NCBI GenBank assembly: GCA_050084515.1
Contig: CM114271.1
Location: 65,782,001-65,846,000, forward strand
From: Blasia pusilla
Taxonomy: Eukaryota; Marchantiophyta; Marchantiopsida; Blasiales
DNA length: 64,000 nt
Direction of reading: 5' to 3'
Position numbers and translations under genes: made by a program. Shown one piece after another: positions 56,206-64,000 of this stretch. Each line of letters begins with the position of its first letter. Position 1 is the stretch's first letter. The notes below the pieces were generated by a model. The model did not search any database. It saw only the letters and a program-made list of their open reading frames with translations, and was not told where the DNA came from.

Positions 56206-57435
56206 TTACTTCGTCAACGGGCCTTGCAGGTTGAAATCGAAAGGGATTGCCAGAAGAGGGTAGCCAAACTCCTTGAGAGACTTGCTAGCAGGTGTAATTG
56301 TCCATAGCTTCTTCAAAATATCGTACAGTAGGGCTCGATCCCATTTATGAGACACGAAAAACAACTGATCTGCGCGTCCAGCCCACATCAAATCTCCATC
56401 GAACTGGAAGAGCTCCTCGAACTTCTTACTGTATCTGGGAGGCAGCGATGGCACCACCGTCCACTTGTTCTCCGCATGCAAGCCCGGCCGCCATGTGTAA
56501 ATCCGAGGCACTCCCGAGTACTTATCCTGCTGCTGCACAAGCATCAGGCTCCTCCTGTTCTCGAACAAGAGCACCTGCGCCCCGCTGAGCTGCGGCATGT
56601 CCATGTGCACCACACTCCACTCGCAGCTCTCCAGATCGAACGACATGAGCCGCAGCGTCTCATGGTCGCGCTCGTCCCGCACCACCACATCGTCCTTCAC
56701 CACGCAGTACAAATGCCCATCGCACACGGCATGAGAACGCGCGGAACTGGGCTCAATGAATTCTATGTTGAGCCATGGGAGGTCGCCCGCGCGCTCCCAG
56801 CGATCGGTGACAGAGTCGTAAACCTCCGTCACCAGGCAAAGGCAGGTGGGGAAGTGGTGCGCGCAGCCGGAGTAGCCAGCAGCGATCACCTTGAAGGACT
56901 TCCTGTCCTGATCCACGACGAGGCGGACGAGGCTGGGTATCCAGGTGGGGCTGTGTTTCGTGGAGACCCACGTAGTGGGAAGCTCTTTCTTGAGGTTGGT
57001 GACAGGATCGCAGAGGAGGAGTTGCGTGGGGCCTCCGTACCAATTGCTTCTCGTGACAACGCAGAGGAGGCCTCCATCGGCACAGACGGAGAGCACGCCG
57101 CCGTCGGGAAAATCGGCGGAGGGGACAGAGTACCATTTCTGGATGCTGGGATTGTAGGCGCCCCATCGCTCGAGCTTGTGCGATTCGAAAACCAGGAAGT
57201 GGGGGCCGGAGTAAGGAGCCTCGGCACGGAGCTTCATGAAGGGAGCGGAGAAGACGAGGGATTTCCAGCGCTTGCAAAGAAGGCGACATTGCAGGAGCAT
57301 GGGCACGGGTAGGCAGGCCAAGACTCTGTCCACCAACTCATCCGGCAGAGCACGCCAAACCTTGGCATCCATGGGCTGATCGCCAATCTCCGGCTGCTGC
57401 AAAACCAGCGGCATGGCACTCAGCACCTCGTCCAT
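56206..57435 (-). CDS. F-box/kelch-repeat protein
   Basis: The single uninterrupted frame gives 409 residues from the ATG at 57435. The F-box is at about residues 27-68 (WRALPDELVDRVLACLPVPM, then LQCRLLCKRWKSLVFSAPFM). The rest resembles plant kelch/F-box-associated repeats: GPHFLVFESHKLERWGAYNP, LLLCDPVTNLKKELPTTW, TEVYDSVTDRWERAGDLPW, LMSFDLESCEWSVVHMDMPQ and IYTWRPGLHAENKWTVVPSL. Such proteins bind SKP1 through the F-box and choose substrates for SCF ubiquitin ligase, in cytosol or nucleus. The frame is open up to 57843, but those 136 extra residues are Gly/Arg-rich with no domain. I therefore take the Met just before EVLSAMPL as the start. No intron is needed. This is the clearest intact host gene in the window. 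Confidence 0.9.
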   Translation of the reverse strand: MDEVLSAMPLVLQQPEIGDQPMDAKVWRALPDELVDRVLACLPVPMLLQCRLLCKRWKSLVFSAPFMKLRAEAPYSGPHFLVFESHKLERWGAYNPSIQKWYSVPSADFPDGGVLSVCADGGLLCVVTRSNWYGGPTQLLLCDPVTNLKKELPTTWVSTKHSPTWIPSLVRLVVDQDRKSFKVIAAGYSGCAHHFPTCLCLVTEVYDSVTDRWERAGDLPWLNIEFIEPSSARSHAVCDGHLYCVVKDDVVVRDERDHETLRLMSFDLESCEWSVVHMDMPQLSGAQVLLFENRRSLMLVQQQDKYSGVPRIYTWRPGLHAENKWTVVPSLPPRYSKKFEELFQFDGDLMWAGRADQLFFVSHKWDRALLYDILKKLWTITPASKSLKEFGYPLLAIPFDFNLQGPLTK

Positions 57436-58800
57436 GCCGCTGCTACCGATGTGAGCGCTGACGCTCCTCCCTCCGTCCCCGAATCTCGCTTGCCCTCCCT
57501 CACCGATTCTCCTCTGCGTTCTTCCGCCTGCTGCTCCCACCCGTCTCTCCTCCTGCCTCTCTCTCTTCGCTCGTGAAATGAGGAATAGGCACAACGAAAT
57601 GCAAGATGATGATAAAGTCGCCAGGTTTGATAGCAGATACGTTCCAATTCGACCCCTACCCTGCACTCCTCCGCCTCGTCCTCCTCCTCTTCCTGTCGCC
57701 CTTCCTCCTCGCAGCGCAAAATCCACCCTTCCCTCGCCCCCTCGTCTTCGACACTCGCGCCCTCCTTCCCTCTCATCCCTCCTCGGATCTTTCGGCTCCT
57801 GCGCACACCACACCCCGCCCCACCCCAGCCAACCCCAGCCCACACGAGGGTATTTGGAATGTCACAATTAAATGAGGGAACGGTGCCTCTCATCAAAGCG
57901 CGCTCTCAATCCTGTCAGTGCCATGCGTATATACCACCACCATCGTCTTCGTCATCAGCATCACTCCTTCCTCCTCCTCCCGTTCGCCTCCTCCACTGCC
58001 GCTGCTGCTGTTGCTCTCACTCATGCGGCAGGCCCTTCCCTCCTTCCATGCTCCACCCGCTCGACCGCCGTATATCATCCGTGTTCCATCCCATCCCCCT
58101 CAGCTCGCCCTTCTCCAGCCTTCACCTCCATCTCTCCACCGTATGCATCCGCAGTTCCTGTATCATACCCCACCCCACTCCCACCGTAACACTCTTCTCC
58201 ACCGAATTCCTATACTCTACTCTCCTTCGCTTCACCCCACTCCACTCCACACCCCTCTACTCTACTCTACTCTACTCTACTCTACTCTACTCTACTCTAC
58301 TCTACGCTACCCTACTATCATACCGCTCTGTATGGCACTCCCCTCACATTCTTTCTCGAGCTTTCTGCACACCACACCAAATCCCGAAACTCTCTGGCGA
58401 ACGTTTCTTTCTCTTTCTCTATGTGTATCGGTAGGCAAAAGCCGACTCGGGAGAATTGGAGCCCCTTCTGCTTCTAAATTTCGCCTCCCTTCGCCAGGAT
58501 CATCGGGCCGCTAGCAGTAGACGAGCGCGACGAGGAGGACAGCTCGCGGCGGTGCGTCTGCCTGGGCCGGATTGCCAACAGGCGATGGCGACTCGCACAC
58601 GATTTTCTTCGCTTGTGAGTTGCGCGCTCCGCGACTCTCCACTTCTCGAGGCCCGTCACTCTACGGCTACCTACCCCTCCCTCCCTCGCCTCCTGTCGTC
58701 TTCACTTTCTTCTTCCCCCGTTCTTTCTTCGCCGTAGGGCGCCGGACGGACCTGCGGCTGTGCCGCCAAAGCGGAGCTGCTTACTCGCCTCTACTTTAGC
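57436..58800 (-). promoter_or_regulatory. 5' UTR and promoter region of the F-box gene, microsatellite-rich
   Basis: The plus strand is strongly pyrimidine-rich (CTCCTC and CCCTCC runs), so the sense strand is GA-rich, as in many plant 5' UTRs. A pentanucleotide run (TCTAC)10 lies at 58256-58305. No TATA box could be picked with confidence. Pro/Ser/Leu-rich plus-strand frames here look like composition artefacts. Confidence 0.4.
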
Positions 58801-59160
58801 GCTCCGTTCCACCGACCGTCATTCGTTTGAAGGCATATTCCGAAGATTCGAACTTCGTTCCAAACGGAACGGGAACAGAGAGACACTCCCCTCCCACCGT
58901 AACAGAACCCGGCCGTAACGGAGCCCCCAAACAGAGGGCTCCGCTCACTCCGTTTCTTCTACATGCTCCTCCAGACTATCCGAGGCTAGGCCCGCGAGGC
59001 GCAGGCGCAGGCGCGGACCACGAGGGTGTGGGTGCGGGGCAGCCTCGGCACGGCGGACGGACGAAGATGTGCTTCGTCGTTCGTCGAGGAATCCGTCCTT
59101 AGGGCCTTTGGCGGCCCTTCCTTCCTCCCTTACTACCGTCCTTGTTTTTTTGCCTTTCTT
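58801..59160. other. GC-rich spacer, no gene seen
   Basis: It contains 'ggaacgggaac' and 'aacggagcccccaaacagagggctccg', the latter a short inverted repeat. No coding evidence. Confidence 0.35.
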
Positions 59161-59800
59161 TCGTGGTGAAATAAAGATGCACTTCGATAAAAACGAGTGA
59201 TGGAAAACCCAGCGGAAGTACAAAAGAGGGGGACTCAAAGAGTCAAAACCTGAAGGCCACAAGACCAGGAAAGGAAGAAGGGGGCATTCCCCCCCTTAAT
59301 GATGAAACTCACCAACAGCAGAGACAATATCAGCAACAACAAGAGAGCTATGACTACTACTAAGTGGGCCTCTAGCGCCGGCGTCTCCCACACACCCGAG
59401 CCCCCGCAAAATCCCATTAGCCTGGGCACGCTGCAACGCTTATGGAGACCCGCGCCGCCACAATCTGAATCGCAGTAGCTAAGGACAACCCATTTTCGAG
59501 TGGAGATGATGGGCGCGCATCCGTGAACGAAGTCGAACCTCTCCCCCATAGCCCCATACATCTCTATGGCCAGGGGGATGAAGATGTGTCCCTCGTGTAG
59601 TCGACTGTAGATATGTGTCTTCTTCACCACCGCCGCCGCCGCCGCCGCTCCTTGTAGCATTCGCCCTTGGGCCACCACTTGGGCTCGCACTTCCTTTCTT
59701 TCTATCCTTTCTTGGGGGTTTTGTTTGTTTGCGATTCGTTGGGCTTTTTGCGGGATTCTTCCACGGACGACACGTGGAATTATCACTTTCTCTTAACTGA
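59161..59800 (-). pseudogene. 3' fragment of the second LINE family
   Basis: It encodes RAQVVAQGRMLQGAAAAAA, KKTHIYSRLHEGHIFIPLAI and EMYGAMGERFDFV, like the copy at 51 kb, with later frameshifts. Its 3' tail (59175-59300) is nearly identical to the piece at 53.6 kb. Upstream (RKEVRAQ) it is cut off at about 59800, so it is a 5'-truncated insertion. Confidence 0.75.
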
Positions 59801-62800
59801 GTGCCGGGTGTCACCTCCAAGTATATAATTTTTTAGCTGTTGACGGAGGTGCGGGGAACAAGTTTATGGAACTTTTTAATATTGTGAGCTGGCAAATGAA
59901 GTTTTGGATTTAGGACTTTTAAATATTGTGAAGTAGTAAATAACGTATCTAGGTTTCCTATGGTACCTTATCATAAAATTTCACCTGTTTAAATACAAGT
60001 AAATAGGCCAAATTAAATAGTCAAGATAGACCACTCCTGCCCTAGAAGGAATGATTCAAAGTTGACCCTTCTACTCCCAAAGGGGTCACACATATGATTT
60101 TTTTCTAATCTATTATATTATTAGCAACGCGGTCTCTTTAACAAACACTTCTCTATTTGATGCTTTTCCTTTTAGATGACCGATGCTTATGACACATGTC
60201 TCCTCTAATAGTTTAGTTTCCTCTAAAAAGAGTGTTCTTCTTAACCCTTGCGGGGCACATGCATCAACTAGCCATATTGGTTAAGCACGGGTTTAAGGAG
60301 AGTCCTCCTTCTACTATGTTGGTTAGATTTAGCTATTAGAGGGGATAGTTGCCGCAACATGAGGCCACTAGAAAAGACAAATGTCAAATAGGGAGATGTT
60401 TATTCTTGAGACTCCTTTTGCTAATAATAATATCGGTTTATTTCTTTTAAAATTTGACAAAACTTTGATATCAAATTGAAGAAGATGACGTCCTCTTTTT
60501 GGGCCTCAAGGCAAATCACCGTAACCGCGATCCTGTTTAGATTTAGTGTAAATCACAATATTAGTCCTATGATAATCGCAATAGATCACTTTGAACCTCC
60601 CTAATACCCTGCAAATTATTCAATGGAAAGTTCTTACCGTGAGAGCTTTTATTTTCATGTATGTTAATTTTGATTGAAAAGCCTCGCATATCTTGAGTGC
60701 TTTTTAATTCCATGTATGTTAATTTTGAGTGAAAGGTTTCACGTATTTCGAGTTCATATTCTTTTTTAGAATATTTTAAAGATCCTTACAATCAAATATT
60801 AGTATCTAAACTATAGTATGAAACTTATGAGTGATCAAAGTCAAATAGACAAGAATTTTTTTCCCATTCTTGTAACAACTACATGAATATGTCGCCATGG
60901 AGAGTTCTTGCCCTTGGAACTATAGTCATTAGAGGCCCTAAATCTTCAACAGAAAAATCATATATATATATAGTCAATTTTTTCATATTAAAAAAATAAA
61001 AAAATTAAATGAAAATTAGAAAATAATATTCCCAAACCCAATGTTGGAAAAAAATTCTCTTTACTTAAAATCAAATATAAAATAATATCCCTTATCCTTT
61101 ATGGGGTAGGAGAATACATCATGATGGAGAATTCTTACAAGGGTTCTTCTGATTGAAGAGTTCCTAGATCTATGATTAAAAGATCTACCTACATTCAACT
61201 TTAGCATATATTTGGCCTTCCAATTAAATATTTTGAAGCATGAATTATCAAACAGAATATTTCAGTTTCCAACTAATCAATGTAAAAAAATTGATAGTAT
61301 TTAAAGTCAAATAAATGAGAGTGTTATCTATCCACATATGTCCTGATAGAATAATTAATACATCAAGGGGAGATTTCTTACAATACGAGTTTTTCTAATT
61401 TAAATTACTATGATCTTCGATAAGGTTGCACATCTCCATACTTGATCATCTTCTATGATATGTTTTAGTTGGCCTATTGAATATGTGACTTTTTTGGAAG
61501 TTTTTCCCTTCTTTGGGTTTCTTTCATAGCTTTTCCTACATTGTAATCTATTCCACAATTTCCTTGTCTTTTCTTTTTATCTCAGAAAAATAAATAGAGT
61601 TAAAAATATTATGTGAGATTAGTTAATATTTGTAGAAACAGATTTGTATGGGTGGTAAAGAACTTTCATTCTTAAGAGTGAGGAGGAAAAATCCTTCATG
61701 TTCTCGTAGAGGGAAAAAGAGGGGAAGACAAACTTTCCAAGGATCCTTTTCTCTTTTTTGGTGGGAAATTAAAGATGGATAGGCCTTGATCAATGGGCCA
61801 AAGATGGTGACTTAGCCCTAATACATTGCAAAAAACACAAAACTACTAATGTTTATAAGGGCATATCAAACATTATTTGGATGCGGATGTAATCAATATG
61901 TGAGGGCTTGTATTCAAAGTGAACCTTGATACAAAGTAGGGCTCCTCCCCAAGGAATCCTACTTCACATAAAACTTCCATAAAAAATATATCCAAATTTG
62001 ACTAGTAAAATTCAATATTACTTATGATTATAAATTTTGCAAGAAAAAAAATTCTCTAAATACATTAGAAGAATATGTCCAAAAAAATACATGATGTGAG
62101 TTTGAGAAAAAATCTACAAGATTTCTAAAAATGATATAATTGATTCTCTATAGAATGAAATTACAATTTGATAATGGATTTGTAGCGGTTAGGGTTTACG
62201 GTTTAGGGTTTAGGGAAAATGATAGTTTCTACTCTTTCATGCAAACTAATGAATTGTTCATAAAGTGCAAAATATGGCAAGACGCAAGGGGGATGAAGAT
62301 GGACCATAATTGTTCATTTTACTTCATATTCCATATTACAATGGACGATCCAGTATGTACAATAAGATTAAATAGTGGGATAATAAGACAAGATAGCAAT
62401 ATATTTAAATTTTGTTCTTGGACTCCTTCACTCACATTATACGGGTAGAGAATGAATTTGAGAAGAAGAGGAAAATAATCTTATTAATTAGTTAATATTA
62501 AATATTCTAATTAATTTATATTATAATGGGTGATTCTAGATTTATAATAAGACAAAATAATGAAATAGTTAGAAAAAATAGCCCAAAAATAACAAGTTTT
62601 TCCTTTCGTTCATATTTGATGGAAGGGAAAATAAATTTTAATGGGGAAAAAGAAGATATTGTTTAAATTTTTTGGAAGGATAGCATTAGTTAGGGGGGTG
62701 GGATATCATTTAAATTTTAACTCAAGAGTGGAATTTCTTAGAAGAATGGAATTTTCTTACTCTTCTAAGATTTAAGAAAATAGAACTCATCTTTAAATTT

Positions 62801-64000
62801 TGAAATGAAAAATATGATTATTTTTTTAAATAATAATGTTAAGTCACATTTGATATTTTGAGAAAGGAAAATGAATTTGAATTGAAAAAGGAAAATATTT
62901 CATTACTTAAAATTAATTAATAATTTAGTTAGTGGATGTCATTTTGGCAGGAAGAGTGGAAGAGAAAGAGTAGGTGTTGTTCAAACTTTTATGGAGGAGT
63001 GAAATTATTTGGGGGAGTTGGGTATTATTTTAAAATGAAATGTTATTACTCTTTTCAAAAAAATTTAATGAAAAAAATTTATATATTATTGAAAAAAAAT
63101 TGGCACAAGCATAAGCATGCTAACTAGTATGAATAAGCTCAAACATAGGAAGGAAAAGCATGCATGAAACCAACCATAGTCATGATAATTCATATATTGC
63201 ATATATCCTTTAATACTGAATGATAATATTCTCAAAATTAGAAATATAAATTAGTGGGAATTATGTTATGATAGTTGTGTATTCATCCTTGTATGCCCAT
63301 AATAAATAAAGAAAACTCTCCACATACTTTGGGAATGGTTCTAAGTTAGCATAATCCATCTTGGACCAGTAATTTTATTAAATTAAATTTTTTTTCTTAT
63401 CATGGTCAATTACTTCAATTATTTTATCTCTCAAAAAGGATATGAAAAAAAAATTCAATCAAGAAAGTGCATATATTATAATATTTAACTTCTTCCTAAG
63501 AAAATACACTTAAATCATTTCATAAATTGAATATGATATCTCCTCGTGATATTATAGATGACTTGGAAATCTATGCTTTAAGAATCATTGATAAAAACCT
63601 TTCAAAAAATAATCAAATTCAAATTTCATGTGCATTAGAAAAATACCCCATTCGCATTCCTTTTATAGCATAGTACCTTGTTTATTTCTTAAAGAAAAAT
63701 TGTTGAAAGTCATATCCTCTACTACATTTACACTTTACGTATTTGATTTTTTTAATCTTATTTCATATGTATATCATATGTCATATACTTAATGGCAAGG
63801 AATGGGTTCAAACCAAGTAGGAACCTTATTTTAGCGAAAGGTTGGTTCCCTTCAATCTCTAATAGAGATAGATATATCTCCTCATGGCCTTTGAGAATGC
63901 ATTATTCTAGAGAAGTTGGACTATCTAGTTGAGAGAATTTCTATACTTGGAGGATGTGGGTCTTCAATAGAAAGGTTCATTGTAAAATTCCAAACATAAA
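59801..64000. other. AT-rich intergenic DNA, no gene seen
   Basis: About 4.2 kb with many A/T runs and no domain-bearing frame. A short telomere-like patch (GGTTAGGGTTTACGG, then TTTAGGGTTTAGGG, 62189-62214) is present but only three to four units long. A local repeat, 'tattttcatgtatgttaattttgattgaaaag', occurs twice (60650-60735). I see no terminal repeats or RNA genes. Confidence 0.5.

Noticed and set aside
56347-57312. 321-residue plus-strand frame antisense to the F-box gene
   Set aside because: It is a shadow of the F-box/kelch coding sequence. It shows no domain, and the minus-strand frame has clear F-box and kelch motifs.
57436-57843. Upstream in-frame extension of the F-box protein by 136 residues
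   Set aside because: The extension is Gly/Arg-rich low complexity in a GA-rich leader. The domain-bearing protein starts naturally at 57435.
57859-58514. Long Pro/Ser/Leu-rich plus-strand frames upstream of the F-box gene
   Set aside because: They arise from pyrimidine-rich sequence and the (TCTAC)10 run.
62189-62214. Telomere-like TTTAGGG repeats
   Set aside because: Only three to four imperfect units; too short to call an interstitial telomere.

Overview
This is nuclear DNA from a land plant or a close relative. Host genes have GT-AG introns, and a plant receptor-like-kinase C-terminus and a plant F-box/kelch gene are present. Most of the window is nested, decayed transposable elements. 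The style of the F-box and kinase genes, and retrotransposons carrying extra chromatin domains, suggest a non-seed plant (bryophyte, lycophyte or fern) or a gymnosperm. The species is not determinable by eye. No bacterial, organellar, tRNA, rRNA or CRISPR feature was seen.

Layout: 0.36-1.57 kb, last two exons of a receptor-like kinase that enters from the left edge. 2.5-3.1 kb, degenerate tandem repeat. 4.5-15.5 kb, a Ty3/gypsy element on the minus strand with a nested 1.2-kb insertion in gag. 17.2-17.9 kb, GC-rich minisatellite. 18.5-19.0 kb, LTR-like piece. 21.1-29.9 kb, a second, diverged Ty3/gypsy element on the plus strand, interrupted by a solo LTR and by an antisense F-box gene fragment. 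30.1-30.8 kb, relic of a third copy. 30.9-31.1 kb, (CT)112. 31.1-34.8 and 43.2-44.7 kb, one LINE split by an 8.4-kb nested element. 46.4-49.9 kb, a small intron-containing host gene of unknown function. 51.0-52.4, 53.6 and 59.2-59.8 kb, pieces of another LINE. 55.3-55.5 kb, a near-perfect hairpin. 56.2-57.4 kb, an intact F-box/kelch gene. 59.8-64 kb, AT-rich DNA without recognisable genes.

The main discovery is that two unrelated element types here carry DNA methyltransferases. (1) Both large Ty3/gypsy copies encode, between protease and reverse transcriptase, a cytosine-5 DNA methyltransferase with Dnmt3-like motifs in canonical order. After the integrase they also encode a PHD finger, where chromoviruses carry a chromodomain. 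The inferred order is Gag-PR-DNMT-RT-RNaseH-INT-PHD. (2) The 8.4-kb element inside the LINE has a DDE/SWIM-type transposase on the plus strand. Convergent to it is a minus-strand gene with a ParB-like domain followed by a beta-class N4/N6 DNA methylase, an architecture familiar from bacteria and phages. An intron in each of these two genes is filled with ~26-bp palindromes.

All these element genes are broken by stops and frameshifts in the copies seen here, so domain calls rest on motifs spread over several frames. The only intact host genes are the F-box/kelch gene and, probably, the small gene at 48.2-49.9 kb.
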